The notes beneath the pieces were generated by a model that had not been told where the DNA came from, made no database searches, and worked only from the letters and a program-made list of their open reading frames with translations. A program made the position numbers and the translations under genes. Shown piece after piece: positions 40,398 to 53,336 of a stretch of 64,000 nt of DNA (position 1 is its first letter; every line of letters starts with the position of its first letter). Source of the stretch: Fomes fomentarius (taxonomy: Eukaryota > Basidiomycota > Agaricomycetes > Polyporales > Polyporaceae); assembly GCA_022606135.1 (NCBI GenBank), contig JABYQN010000005.1, forward strand, positions 2,294,001 through 2,358,000. The letters are read 5' to 3'.

Positions 40398-41592
40398 ATG
40401 CAAGTCACCACTGGTCTTCCTCTTCTCATCGCCCTCGGCGCCCGTGTCTTCATTAACACCATCGTCCCCGACCCCACACACACATCGTCCACCCCCGACT
40501 TCCTGCTCAACGGCCTCTTCCAAGGCGTCCTCATCCACAACACACTCACCCAGATCCCCCAGGCCGTCGTCGTCGCAGTCGTCGGCGTCGCCGCCAAGCT
40601 CGTCATCGACTTCGTCCGCCTCGCAGACGTCGTCCAGACAGCGTGCACCGTCCTCGGCGTCGCCCTCGGCGTCCTCGCCACCGACCTCCTAGCTCAGTTC
40701 GTCGACGGCTCCTCCGGGCTCGGCCTCCTCGGATCCGAGCCTGCACCGGCCTCACGCACCCCAGCGGTCCCCGCTGCACGCGAGCCGCCCCCAGATCCCC
40801 CGAAACGCATCCGCCTCGTCTCGTTTGGGCGCGACCGCACGCGCGCACAGCGGCACCGCGAGCGGGAGAAGGAACGCGAGCAGCGCGAACGAGAGCGCGA
40901 GCTCGAAGGCTACGAGCGCCACCGCGTCCATGGCGGCGGCGGCGGTGGCGGCGGCGACAGCGAACGTGAACGTGAACGTGAACGGCACGGGCGGTCGAGC
41001 GAGGTGCGCGCGATCACGCCCACGCTGACGTACTGCAGCACCGCGCCGTCGATCTCGCTGGACTCTGTGCCGTCGTCGATCGACCCGGACGGGAAGCTGA
41101 CGGTGCAGGAGCGCGAGGTCGCGGTGCTGCGTGCGCGGGCGAGCCTCGCGGACTCGGAGCGGCGCCGGTTCAAGGAGGAGCGCAAGTGGGCGATGAGCCA
41201 GGGGAACATGGCGCGGGCGAGCCAGCTGGCGTGGCAGGTCAAGCGCTATACCGCCCTCATGGAAAGCTTCCACAGGGAGGCGGACGCGAAAGTTGTCGAA
41301 GGTGCGTCGCAGTGCCCACTCTCCTTGTTTCACGAGCACGGCAACTGAGACGATGCGATGAACAGCCGCACGGGTGGCGGCCGCGCCCAACGGGCAAGCA
41401 GCAGCGGGACAGCACAGCTCGTCGCGACGTCGATCGCAATCCCGACAGCGCAAACCGAGTCTGAGCGGGTCGACGGCTACAAACGGGCAGCCACTCGTCA
41501 GCGTCACCGTCGGCGCAAGCCCTCGCACGCGGAAGCGGAGCGGCGGCACCGCAACTCTCAAACCGGCCATCTTCGTCCACGGCCGAGAGTGA
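40398..41592 (+). CDS. Membrane-associated charged protein with DUF1771-like helical region (unknown)
   Basis: Two exons, 40398..41301 and 41366..41592 (376 aa). The N-terminal 110 residues are strongly hydrophobic, with two or three likely membrane helices (AVVVAVVGVAAKLVIDFV, TACTVLGVALGVLATDLL). A Pro-rich linker follows, then an extreme Arg/Glu run (REREKEREQRERERELEG) and eight consecutive Gly. Next is a helical segment of alternating charge (ERRRFKEERKWAMSQGNMAR, QVKRYTALMESFHREAD). That last segment resembles the DUF1771 helices that precede Smr domains, but no Smr domain was seen. The C-terminus is basic and Ser-rich. Codon third positions are very GC-rich, so long antisense frames exist; they have no motif. 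Function unknown. Confidence 0.65.
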
Positions 41593-42297
41593 GTGTCTGT
41601 ATGTCCTGTAACTTGGTCCACTGCCGTTCCGCACGTGTGTACTGAACTCCCTCCCTAGTCTACACCTAGGTGTAAAATAGAATCATCATCACCGACATCG
41701 GCCCACCTCACCACCACTTACCGACGTCTGATGGCACGCATACCGCCATTGCTACCACTCGAGGCCGGCGACAACGTCGGGACGTCACATCCGTTGTCTT
41801 CGCAGCTGCCTATGTGTACATGTGGAACGACACACGACTCAAGACTCGGAGCAGGGATCATGTTTTCCTGGCCGTCGACGACTTCACGCTAGTTGCCTTC
41901 TTGTGATAGACATTGGAGGAGCGTAGGGAGATGGGCGTGTTCGCGATGTGATATATTGTTGTATTACTATATGGCACACAATGTTACACGGCGTAATTCT
42001 GATGACTGCGGCACTGTACGTGGTGCTATCGAAAACAATTGACGGACCATGGACTGAGGAAACAGCATGAGCAGCGCAAACGGAAACGATGAGATATGAT
42101 GAGGATCGAGCATGTAGCGTACGGCACTGATGGATAAACAAGATGACATGGTGCGAGAGACTAAGCGGTAAGCAGCGTGCGAGATGATGAATGGCGGATA
42201 GTACAGCGAAATAGAGAACGAGGAATTGATACAGTGGCATAACGAAGTCGTGACAGGGAGAAAAAGACGGCCAAACGAACGTTGAGAGTGAGTAGTG
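41593..42297. other. Convergent 3' intergenic region
   Basis: Region between the 3' ends of the membrane-protein gene (+) and Chd1 (-). No supportable gene. It probably holds 3' UTR sequence. Confidence 0.5.
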
Positions 42298-45200
42298 TCA
42301 CCGATACTTGCCGTTCGTGTGCGAGGAAGTTGTCGACGCTGAGGGGAGCGAAGGGGCGGCGCGGGTCGTCGCCGTGCTGGTGCTAAGCCTGGGTTTCTTG
42401 GCAGCGGAGGTGGCATCACTCGACGATGCCCGAGGAACAGCCTCCTTCATGACCATCTTCGCATGGATTTCCTCAAGCTTGCCAGCCTTTACCTTCTTGG
42501 GCCAGAACAACGTGACGAAGCTACAGCGTGAGGTGGCTTGAGCTTCGAGGACGAGACAGGGCAAAGGGCAAAGGTAGTACTCACGTCCAGAGATGTCGTC
42601 GCCACCGGTCCCGGTCCTCACCAGCTGTCGCCTTCTGCTGCAGCACGACTTCTATGCGCTTGCCGATAGCAGCTAGAGACTCTTTGAGAATGGCAACCTT
42701 GTCTTCCCGGGGCATGTCACCGCCAGAAAGCTTCAGGTTTTTCTACGGATGTAGTTCATCAAGACAAGACCGTGATCTAGGAGTGACGGTATAACGTACG
42801 AGTTGCTTCTTGACCGGCCGAAGCTCCTCTTTAGTCGCCGCCTCGTCCATGGATGGGCTGCACGGATGTCAGACCTCAGCGCCAGTGTCTATGGCATATA
42901 CCAAGTTTACGTACCACTCATCGGACGAAGACGAGTCAGTAAAAGTCGGTGTCGGTCTCCGCTTCCTCTTCTTATTCGGTCCCTCGTCGACAGACGCAAC
43001 AGCCTCGCTCTCCGCCCGTTTTCTACTGAGGTTGCTCGTGTACGATGTCGAGGCGACGGGCGGAGGTGGTGAGATTGACGTCTTGAACCCTCTCCCCGTT
43101 CGCTGCGTGAGCGTCGACTCGATCGCACGGATCTTCTCGTCGTGTTCCCGGAGGATGCCGAGAAGGTAGTCTCCTCTGCGCACGAGGTGAATGGCGTTGG
43201 GGATAGGCTTACTAGCGGCGTCCTCCCCCTTTTTACCCTCCTCCAGGAAGAACTTGCCTTCCAGCCCCAGGCGTGAGTCCTTGGCCATGGCCTCCCAGTT
43301 ACCGAACCCGTACTTATACGCGCCAACAAGAAGCATCGCATCCTCTTGCGGGCCCCACCGCCCTGACCAGTTGAGCGTCGGGCGGATGTTCTCGATGGGG
43401 ATCGCCCATTCGTACCGCTCATCCTGGGTGAGCGGGTCGAGGTACTTGAAGAGGATTTGCAGGTCGCGATGTCTCGAGAGCACCGTCTCTGCGTTGATGT
43501 TGTTGACGTTGCGGTAGGTGACCAGGACCGCCTTGCTCTTCTGCGCGTTCGTCAGAGTCTCACCAGCCTCCATGCGGGCCCGCTTCTCGGCGTTGTTCTC
43601 CTCGACGGCACGAGTACAGAGGTCGATGATGTCGTCTGCGACGTCCTGGATCATACCGCGGTTCTTCTCAGTGAGCTTAGCCTCGGTGACCTACCGATCC
43701 TCATGTTAGCATATGCTGCTTAGAAAATGGATGCAAGCTCCACGCACGATCGTGTCATATCGCTGCCTGATATCTCCCCACTTTTGCAGACTCCTAACGA
43801 GAACACGGACGTCTCGCTCCTTGAGCTCCATGGCCTTCTGGCTGGGGGTCTTACGCTGGGGGGCAGGATGGCGAGGTTTCTTCGCAGGGGCTGTTGAAGG
43901 GGTGTGCTCGGCATCCATGCCCTCGTACGAAATTTGCGCGTGTGACCGCTTCCTGTCCTTCGTCTCCGCCGCAGCAATTTCCTCGGCCTTGCGCTCGTCA
44001 TCCTCGCGTTCGAACCGCTGCCGCTCCTCAGCAGGGATGATGTCCTCCCAATTCATGTCGTTCTTCACGTCGCTGATGTTCGCGAACTGCTCTAGGAAGC
44101 CCTCTCCGCCGAGCGACGCACCCTCGTTCTGCTCCGCGACCGTCTCGTGCTGCTCCGCGCGGTTGAGGATGTCGTCGAGGTCCATCTCGTCGAGCTTCTT
44201 GCTCTGCTGGGTGTCATCTTTGTCGAAGCTGTTCAGGGAGGCGATGAATGAGCGCAACGAGGTAGAGGGCATGCACACATATTACGCACATTTTCTGCGC
44301 TCCGTACTTGAGGACTGCATGCAGCTCGTCCTTGCTAAGCGTTTCGGCTTTCGCGGTGTCCTTTGTACTCCCCTTCGAGCTGAGGTGCGCTTGCGACGTG
44401 TCCATTTGATTGATGACTGCGACGCATTGGTCATTGAGCAGCGGTCCAGGGTACGGAGATTGTGCATCGTTACTTACTAGCATACTCCAGCACCATCTTC
44501 TTCTTCGCCCGCTCTAGAACGTCTTCCTCCATGGTGTCCTTGCTCACGAACCTGTAGACGCTGACGTGCGATTTCTGGCCGATACGATGGGCACGTGCCA
44601 TCGCCTGCAGGTCGTTCTGAGGGTTCCAGTCGCTCTGTCAAGGGAGAGATGGAGCCGGGACGTCAACAACGTGTTTTCATTGCGGCGCGCACAGCATGGC
44701 GGCCGAGCGGATACGATTCGGGGTACTCACGTCGAAGATAATGACCGTATCAGCCGTCTCGAGGTTGATGCCCAGTCCACCCGCACGCGTGGAGAGAAGG
44801 AAAACGAAGTCGGTTGAGCCTGGCGCGTTGAAGTGTGCGATCGACTTCTTCCGCTGCTCGGATGCCACAGTGCCGTCCAAGCGTTGATACTGATACCCGC
44901 GAAGCTGTAGGTAGTCTTGCATGATATCGAGCATCCGCACCATCTGGCTGAATATCAGGACACGATGATTGTCCTGACGCAGCCGAGCGAGCAGCTTGTC
45001 GAGCAGAACCATTTTCCCGCTGCTCATCACAAGACCCTTCAGAACCTCTTCGTTGTTGTTGGACTTGACCTCAGCGCCCTCGAACAAGAATGGGTGGTTC
45101 GCAGCCTTCTTGAGCTCCATGGCTGTGCCGAAGTCTCAAAACGAAGTGGCGATAGTATAGGCGAGGTACTTACCAATGTTCAACAGGCTGATGTTGTTAT

Positions 45201-47656
45201 TGCCATTGGCGCTCTTCACGAGAGCTTGGAAGTTCTGGTCCCGAGATGAGCGTCTGCTTCATGTAACGGTCACAGATGAAGGAGTACGGACCTTCGTGAG
45301 AATGTTCTTGTAGAAGTGCGTCTGCATCGCACTCATCTCAACCCGCAGGATTCGTTCGCTCTTTGTGGGCAGGGAAGTCAAGACATCTCGCTTCAGGCGC
45401 CGCAGCATAAGGGACTCGAGCTGCTTGTGCAACTCCTTGATCTTCTGCTCATGATCCGCATCCGTGAGGTCGAACTCGTTCGTCAGTTGGACTAGAAACT
45501 CAGCATGATCAGCGATCAATCTGAGTTATAAGCATGAGCGGGTGCCTACATTTTTCAGGCATGAGGAAGTGCATTAATGACAGGAGTTCTGCAACATGCC
45601 CGATAAGCTGGGTCTCATGATGTGAAGCTAGACCTCCCACTTACCCTTGACATTGTTCTGGAGCGGTGTTCCTGTAATGAGCACCTTAGAAGCTGCCGAA
45701 AAGCCTCGCAGAGCTTCGTAGAGTTGGCTCTCCGAGTTCTTCAGGCGATGTGCCTAGATGACAAGCGTTAGATACCGCTTCATCTCCGAGGAAGCTGTGT
45801 CCGCACGCACCTCGTCCACCATGAGCATCTGCCACTTGATCTCGCCTAGCTCCTTAACGTCTCGCAGTGTGATCTCGTAGGTGGTCAACAGGACATGCAT
45901 CTTGAGCTTCTTCGCTGAGGGCCCGAACTCGTGTTGCCGAGCAACTGAGCGCGCAGTGGCACTGCCGATATACGTGACGACGTGCATATCCGGTGCCCAT
46001 GTTGCAAACTGCGATTGCCAGGCAGTGATTGTTGACAAAGGAACGATGACAAGGAATGGGCCATACTGTCGCCGCTCCTGGAAGAGGTAAGAGAGGAAGG
46101 AGACGGACTGGACGGTCTGCGAGCAGTGTTGTTCAGCGATGGCCGGGACGAAAATTCGAATTGTAACGTACCTTTCCTAGACCCATCTCATCTGCGAGGA
46201 TACCGTTCTCACCCTTGCTCCAGAGATACGCAAGCCAATTCAGACCAGTCAGCTGGAAATCCTTGAGCTTCCCGCCCGTCGCAACAATATATGGCGGATC
46301 TTCCGTGATCTTCTCGAATGCCGGACGTCCGTGTCGCGCATATACCGTGCTCTTGAATGGGAACTTCGCTTCCGCTTCTCGTTGTCGGAACGCGTCGATC
46401 TGCTCCTTCGCTATGGGGCGTATCTCGTCCAACGTTTCCCATGTGCAGTGATCGTAGTTCAGGCCGTTCCACTTGCAGAAGTACTCAACCTGGCCATTCT
46501 CGTTATCACGCTGTGCGATGATGCGCTCAACGGTCTTGTGTAGCTCAAGCTCCTCCTTCTCACGCTCGCGACGTAGAAAGATGGTTTCTTGCTCCTCCAA
46601 GGAAATGTCATTTCTTGTGAGAGATTCTTGCTCGGCCTTGTATGCCCTGATGTAGTTGTCCACACGCTTGAGGCCCTTGAATCGCTTGAGGAACTCGTAG
46701 ACCTCGTCGGTATTGTGCAAGTGGGAGAAATTTTTCCACTTGATGTGGAAACGCTTTTGGCAGGTGGGATTCAGAATAACGCAGTGGAATACGAAGTACG
46801 AGACGCACGATATTTCTATTCCAATCATCCTCTGGATCGTTCTCGTGCCCCTCGTCTCTACAGTGCCCGAGGACATACTCGATCTCATCATCGTCCTTGG
46901 TCGGTACCGTAGCCTCTGCGAAGGCGATTCCCTCCGTATCGTCAAACTGCTCGAAGTCTTGCACGTCGTCGACATAATTGGGGATCTTCACTCCTCTGCT
47001 CGACACGCGGATCTCGTCCCCGGCATTTCGTGTCTTCTTCTTCTTCTTCGAACGTGCGCCATAGTCTGAATCCGAATCCGAGTCGGGTGCAGAATGGCGA
47101 GGTGCGACTGGACGCGTGTGTGGTTTCAAGCGCGCGCAGTAGGCACGAGAGACGGGCGAACGTACCTTTCGGTTTGGAGGGTGCTTTCTTCTTCTTGGGT
47201 GCCTTCTTCTTGAGTGTACCGGTGTACTCCTCATCTGCATACGAAGCATCTTCATCGTCGTCGTTTGGATCCTCCGCTTCGTCTTCGTATCCCTGGGTAA
47301 AAGAGTATAAGCGAGGGTAAGGGAGCGAATAATCAGGCGCGCGTACCGACTCGTCCTCATCCTTCACCTGCCATGTACCCTGTGTCAACACTCGTAACCA
47401 GACCCCACACAACATCGAAACCACGTACGACTCGCTTGGAATGGTAGGACGAGGAGGCGCCGCTAGTCTGGGGCGGGCTCTGTGCATCCTCATCGTCGTA
47501 CTCGCCGTCGGCATCGGCATCGGCGTTGCGGGTCACATCGACATCGGAGTCAACCTGCATCGTATTATCACTGTCCTCACTTGCGCTGAGTGGGGCGACG
47601 GGGGATAGGGCGCTGTCGGCCATGGGGTCGTCGTCATCGTGGTGGCCGTTGAGCAT
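42298..47656 (-). CDS. CHD1: Chromodomain-helicase-DNA-binding protein Chd1
   Basis: Eighteen exons (1451 aa, all phases close): 47656..47429, 47379..47347, 47292..47166, 47107..46809, 46753..46172, 46116..45811, 45753..45645, 45588..45550, 45491..45292, 45234..45174, 45122..44731, 44634..44478, 44416..44290, 44228..43748, 43690..42915, 42857..42800, 42742..42585, 42520..42298. This nucleosome-spacing ATPase acts with elongating Pol II. It has an acidic N-terminus and tandem chromodomains ([36 protein letters not shown]). The Snf2 ATPase shows [33 protein letters not shown] and ARAHRIGQ, followed by [24 protein letters not shown] region lies in exon 15 ([30 protein letters not shown]), then the CHD C-terminal helical domain ([17 protein letters not shown]). 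Length fits the family. Confidence 0.96.
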
Positions 47657-47868
47657 GGTGTATGGATGTCAAGGGTGGGCAGAAGGCGCTCGTGGGAGGG
47701 AGACAGCCAGGGAGGGGCGGATGACGGGGAGGGGGATGGTGGAGAGAGGGAGGGAGATGCTGGGGGCGTTGAGAAGGGGAAGGACGAGCGTCAGAGCCGA
47801 CAGCCCAGCTCGGACTCGGTTCGCACGCGTGCGCCGGGCCACACAGCGCGGCCTGCTCGTCACTGCCC
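47657..47868. promoter_or_regulatory. Probable Chd1 promoter region
   Basis: This 212-bp GC-rich space lies upstream of the Chd1 start codon and also upstream of the uncertain plus-strand ORF. No TATA box is apparent. Confidence 0.4.
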
Positions 47869-48687
47869 ATGGCGAACTCCGACCAGTCGCCCTCTTCATC
47901 TTATCTCCGGCCACTCTCGCCCCCCGTCTCCCTCCAGCTCGCTTTCGTCGCCCGCCCTGCCCCCTCCTCCATCCCCACCGAGCTCGCACTCAACGCCGCG
48001 GAAACGTGCGCGGTGACGTCCACGGGCAGCCATCGCTGGCGGGCCCACGCGATCAGCGCTACCATCAGCCATGCACCCCAGCGTCCTGTCCAGCGTGGGA
48101 GCGCCTCATGGGCCATCACCAAGCCATCCGTCCACGGCGCCGTCTCTTCCCCCGCCGACGACGCGGCCGGCAACGTGCGCGGGCCCGGCTCAGCGTTCCC
48201 CACTGTCCCCCCAGCGACCAACGCTTCTTTGTCACACCCAGTCACCTCGTTACAGCACTCCCCTTGTGCGCCCCCTGTGGTCGCCATCACCATCCCCCCG
48301 TCCGACCTTTGTCCACCCGCAGGTCGCCGCACACCGCATGTCATCTTCCGCAGTGACACCCAGACACTTGTAGGTGAGTCCACCATCATCGCCCACCTTC
48401 GAACCTTGTCCACCACGGCCCCGTCACCGTCACGCCGGCCCCCGTTGCCCGTCAACACGCAAGCCGCGCTGAGCTCCCGTCTCGCCGCGGCCCCGGAGTA
48501 CAACGGTTCCCGCATCGATCTCACGGGCGTCCAGGCTCTAGACCGCCCTTCTGCCGCTCACTGCCGCAGCGACTCGCCACCGTCGTCCATATCGGTGAGT
48601 TCATCATCGCCCCCATTTCCTAGGCTGCAGCTTCCAGCACGGACGGGTCTGTCTCGTTTTCCGATGCAAGCCGGGCAGAGCGGCTAG
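47869..48687 (+). CDS. Uncertain single-exon ORF, Ser/Pro/Ala-rich (hypothetical)
   Basis: An ATG-initiated open frame of 272 codons, head-to-head with Chd1. It begins MANSDQSPSSSYLRPLSPP and stays Ser/Pro/Ala/Thr-rich with no domain, signal peptide or membrane helix. The sequence is GC-rich and all frames here are unusually open, including a 200-codon antisense frame, so chance is a real alternative. A cttgtaggtgag string near 48370 could be a splice donor in another model. It may be an exon of a spliced gene or non-coding. Confidence 0.3.
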   Translation: MANSDQSPSSSYLRPLSPPVSLQLAFVARPAPSSIPTELALNAAETCAVTSTGSHRWRAHAISATISHAPQRPVQRGSASWAITKPSVHGAVSSPADDAAGNVRGPGSAFPTVPPATNASLSHPVTSLQHSPCAPPVVAITIPPSDLCPPAGRRTPHVIFRSDTQTLVGESTIIAHLRTLSTTAPSPSRRPPLPVNTQAALSSRLAAAPEYNGSRIDLTGVQALDRPSAAHCRSDSPPSSISVSSSSPPFPRLQLPARTGLSRFPMQAGQSG

Positions 48688-49008
48688 ATACAAATTCGGC
48701 GAATCCGGACCCTGACGCTGTAAGTACTTGGCCATCGACGGTAGAAGACGACGAGCACAGGTGGAGACGGGAGAAGCACGGGTAGCGGGTGCACTGTGCA
48801 CGTATCATAAATTATGTGTGCGCTAGTTGTAAAGTTGCCAGTAGATCAGTTCCCGACGTACACCATGCTAGTGTCCATGATATGAAAGCAAGCCCACAAC
48901 ATGAAGAAGAAATTGACTAGATGCAACCTGAGTCGTAGATGCGATAGATGTCAGCAATGAGAGATCAAGCAACGCCCCGCATACGCGGGCGCATTCAGAG
49001 TTTCAGCC
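48688..49008. other. Intergenic, 3' of the aspartic protease
   Basis: I see no gene. It probably contains the protease 3' UTR. Confidence 0.5.
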
Positions 49009-50933
49009 TTAGTACCGGCGCGAGGGCTGGTACTGCTGGAAGGGAGCGGTGTTGGTAGTGGGGAGGCCACCGGGCGCAGGTTCGTGCAGACGACGGTACT
49101 TCTTGGCCATCGACTTCCGATACGACGCGACGACGACGAGGATGAGGATGATGACGCCGACCGCGATGCTGCCGGCGATGATGTACGGGAGGTACTTCTT
49201 CCACTTATCCTCCTTGGGCTCGGGCTCGTCGTCCTCGTAGGACTCGGGGAGCGCAGGCAGCAGGTGGAAGTCCGCGGTACGGTCGATACCATCCATGCGG
49301 ACCGCGACGAAGTCGCTGTGCGCCTCCGCAGGCTCCGTCAAGGAAAGGAGCTGGATGTATGGGTCCCCGACCTTGGCGAGCGCACCGTCGACGAAGTCGC
49401 CAAAGTTGATCAGCATGTACGCGTTCCGGACTGCGAAGACGAATACGATTACTTCAGCGCCAGTGAGGGGAGAAAGCGCGATGGATACTCACGGAAGGAC
49501 ATGCCGAGGATGATGTCAAAGCCATTGCGCGAGGCAACGATGGGCTGGAACGCACCGACACAGGTCTGCTGGCCCGTCTCGTCAGCCGGTCCACGCAGGG
49601 CGCTCGTAACGGTGTCCAGCGGGTGAATGAGATAGTGAACGCCGGAGAAAACGAAAGTGATGTTCAGCTCGGTAGTGCAAGGGAGTGTCCACATCGGTGC
49701 GGTGCCCGAGGTGACATTTTGGAAGACTGCTCCTGGCACACGCGCGTAGATAGCGTCTGCGATCCTCCTGAAAGAACACGGTCAGCACCAACGAGTAGAC
49801 AGAGCGTGCTAGGGGAGCGGCTTCGAGAATACGTTGAATGCACGCGCGCTCGCGTTCGCATATAGGACAATGTTCAGCAGGCTGCTGCCCATCCAAGCAG
49901 ATCCCCAGTGTAACGAAGCCAAAGAACACTCAATGGATAGATAGACTCACTTAGACACCTGAGGGAAGGTGAACCCAGAGTCGAACATAACATTCAGACG
50001 GTTTCCAGTAGCCCTCTTCGGGGTGATGATAGGCTGACCATCAGGGCCGATGATGCCGTTCTTGTCGAGCAACGCCGTCCAGTGCTGGCCATCCCGGTTC
50101 TTCATCTCGGTTACAGGGAGTTTGGGCTGGCTTGTGATGTTCTCGAACGGGCTGATGAGTTCGCCGACCGTGAGGTCTCCGGGGAACGTGTCGGTGGGAT
50201 CGCCTGCACGACCAAGAAGGATGGTGATGTAGTTGGAGGTGGTGGTGTTCTGTCTGAATATCCGGTCCAGGACGGGGTTGCCCTTGGGTGCGCCCAGCTG
50301 GTCCTGTACTTCGGACGCGCCTCCTGGCCCCAAACCAATGATGCCACCGCCTTCTGCATGCTGCAAGTCGACTGGTTGTGCAACTATGGTGCATTCGACT
50401 GGTGGATAACACAGCCAGTGCATGATAGCATTGACACTCACTGTACGCCTGGTCGTCCACTGTGAAGTGCTCAAAGGCCAGTCTTGCAGTCTTGATCGGT
50501 CCTAAGCGCCATAGTGAGTGGTGCACTCTTCCCAGAAGCAAGTGCTCGTACCTTTCGTAGCCCCGATCGCATAAGTAACCTGGCCGATCTTCCCGCTGTC
50601 CTTCGCACCCGGCACGTCACCCACGACGTACAAATCCGAGCTATAACGGGCGCGTATTGAGTACGACTAACACGTCCCAACGGGCACGCTTCACCTTCCA
50701 GTATCGATGAGAACATGGAACTCCTTCCCGTTAAGCGTGATGTTCGTCTGGTACTGCATGTTCCCTTGGTTCGCCAGATCCGGGGTACCCTCGAGACTCG
50801 CGCGCCGCCCTAGGCCCCTCACACCGAAACCGCCCATCCGGGCCTGGAGCGGGAAGCGCACCGCGCGAGCTACGGGAAGTTCATCGAGAAGACAAGTGAG
50901 ATAGAGGAGGAGGGACGAGGAGAGGAGCTTCAT
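49009..50933 (-). CDS. Secreted, membrane-anchored pepsin-type aspartic protease
   Basis: Six exons: 50933..50695, 50640..50552, 50501..50442, 50371..49951, 49767..49493, 49430..49009 (501 aa, phases close). The signal peptide is MKLLSSSLLLYLTCLL. The first catalytic motif DTGSSDLYV (Asp77) is created by splicing exon 1 to exon 2. The second motif is FDSGFTF (Asp260). GIIGLGPGG and GFDIILGMSF are family-typical strands. A short acidic linker, SYEDDEPEPKEDKWKK, leads to one transmembrane helix (YLPYIIAGSIAVGVIILILV) and a basic cytosolic tail KKYRRLHEPAPGG. It is known as family A1, which hydrolyses peptide bonds at acid pH; anchoring suggests a cell-surface or secretory-pathway role. The FDSG variant in place of DTG in the second lobe is tolerated in the family. 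A neighbouring minus-strand ORF repeats the TM/tail module. Confidence 0.92.
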
Positions 50934-53143
50934 GGACGGGCAACGCGGAAGGGGCCGGGAAAGAAGGAGAAGAATAAAGAAAGAGGAAAGCACAACGTGT
51001 GTGCGGGCGGTGGTGGAGGCATGAATATGTATATTCTGGTCATGGCGTGGCTGTGATCGTGTTGCATTACAAGCGCGACCGGTCAGGGGCACGGCACCGA
51101 CGCCCGTCCTCCTCTCAGCGGCTCTTCCCGTGAACACTTCAATATAATGAACGTCCTCCAATAGTCTCTCACTCCGACATCTACCTCACCTGCTGCACAA
51201 GTTCTGTGCCTCCTGAATGGTCCAAAGATCGGCGGCGCTGCAGTAGACTTGAACGCACGTTGTTCTCACCGAAGTTGTTGCAAAGCGCAAATAACGGCAA
51301 GGCGGCTTCTTGCACGGCCTTCATCGCTCGGCGATCACGACGCCTTGGTTGTCAAGTGTATTGGCATCTATTAGGTAGAGTACGCTTGTGCTGCAAGTTT
51401 TGAAATTGTACTACTCATACAAAGGTGACAAAAGGCTGACAGTTGGCCAAAACATCTCACTAAGCTCAGTTATATTAGTGCTGGGTTAATACCAACATAA
51501 AATACATGCAAGATATCATGGGCTAGCCAGTGGACGTCAGGGATTTGAACTGTCACCGCCGAGGATGTTTCTCCGTTGCCAAGCTTACGGGTCATGGGTT
51601 AGGCGATACATTCACGAAGAACCTGTTTACGGTGCCTCCCACCACCACTGGAGTAACCATAGTTGGTTTTACGCGCTTCAGCTACTTCCCATGAATATCC
51701 AGATCATAGTACGATCATGCAAACAAATGATTGGAGCGATGTGCGTGCTCCTGGACTAGACCGCGCGCGGCGCGCATGCTCACCAGACTTCGAGCTCTGT
51801 GGTTGGCCTCAAACTAGGCAGCGAGATCGCGCGTGCGTACGAGGGTGGGAGGTCGAAGGGCGACGGTATATATATATATATCGGCGTTGCACGAAAAGCG
51901 ATGAAGTTGTGGGACCAGGCTTGGACACAGAGGGATGCGGAGACCACGATACAAAGAAATGGGTGCATAGTCCCAGAAGGGACGACGATACACGAAAGGT
52001 GGTTGGTGTAGAGTCCAGTGCGCCGTTGAACCATATACAGTATTTGTCGCAAGGTGTGAAGATGCTCAGAGATGGTGTAGCCTTCTTGCTCAGGAGCGGT
52101 ACGGAGGGCCAGATTGAAGATTGAGCCTTGCTAGTATTCCATGTGGCGACCAGCTACAATCAATGAATGAATGTTGGTGACGAGGAGAGGGGCCAGGCGC
52201 GGGTGCGCTTGCGACGAGGATCGATGGGCTTAGTCCAATGAGTCAGATGACATCACAGCAATGGCATGAGGTGCTACTTGCGACCCCTCCGTACATCTCG
52301 CGCTCACGGATGACGCACGAGTATCTGAGCAGGGGATTGATTCGACCTCGAGGGCCTCAGAAATATGTGTCGTGACTGCAAACTATTGTTCACGTTCGCA
52401 TGTCCGCCGTCTTGTCCCAGACGTCCTTCTTAATAGTCATCCCGGCGTTCATCCCAGCAATCCTGATAGGGATGAATCTGGCATGGTCGGCCGCGTTCCA
52501 AGACGAATCACAACTCACCAGCCTTCAGGGAGTGGGGCCATATCCCGCTGGCCAATGTAGTTTCCTAGCACGGGTTTGTTCATCAGTCGAATGAGAAGAA
52601 GTAATCAAACTCCGGTAAATGGGCATGATACTATGTAGGATACATTTCGTATCAAGTCGGACCCCACACGTACCATAGTCGTTGACTCCCCAGATATAGC
52701 TTTTTATCATAGTGGGTCGGACAAGGAATGACGTTCTACGATGTCTGGCATTGGAAGTGAATCCAGGTCGCAAGACTTTAGAGGATGTAGGTGTGGAGGT
52801 CGACCATAGCAGTGCTTCGGGTCGCGTTTCTTAACCGACCGTGTGAAGTTTGTACAGTGGAGTACTGAGTACTGAGGCCTGGGGCTTTCTCATTCGCTTA
52901 TGCAATATACAGTGAGCGTATCGTATTGACGATGCATATAATATGGCTCTCTCAGCCCACATTCAAGGAATATGTGTGCATTCAAATATTAACACGCCAT
53001 CACAGTGTCGGTCGCACTGTGCATACGACTACTATAGCTTAAACATGGCCATATTCACAAGAAACACGTTCTCTGCAATATCTATGCAACACGTAGTGGT
53101 AGCAGACGGGATACAGAGGTTCAGGCACGAGGAACAAAAGATA
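50934..53143. other. Intergenic region without recognised genes
   Basis: A TATA-like tatacatatt lies about 100 bases upstream of the protease start, on its strand. A (TA)n run occurs at 51867-51881. A T-arm-like string occurs near 51540 but does not fold into a tRNA. The short open frames have no motifs. Confidence 0.5.
51867..51881. repeat. (TA)n microsatellite
   Basis: Fifteen bases of alternating T and A. Confidence 0.9.
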
Positions 53144-53336
53144 CTACCTATGCTCGGAAATAGAATCCGTCGAGCTTGACCTCGAACCCTTCATCCTCAT
53201 CTGCAGAGAAGCATAGGAGAAATCAAGTACCGGAAGCGTGTACAGCGCAGACCCGCGCGAGTTCATCGCCATGTCAAACGTAGACGACGTTGACCCTTGC
53301 CGGTTCTGGGAAGGTGCGCGGTCGTACATATGTGGA

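Noticed and set aside
40752..41621. 289-aa minus-strand frame.
   Set aside because: It is antisense to the Arg/Glu/Gly-rich exon of the membrane protein and is a product of high GC at third positions.
47901..48524. 207-aa minus-strand frame opposite the hypothetical ORF at 47869.
   Set aside because: It has no motif and overlaps the Chd1 upstream region. All frames are open here because of base composition.
51540..51610. T-arm-like string (reverse of GTTCAAATCCC) suggesting a minus-strand tRNA.
   Set aside because: The T stem has several mismatches and no acceptor, D or anticodon arms of proper length could be folded. At best it is a relic.
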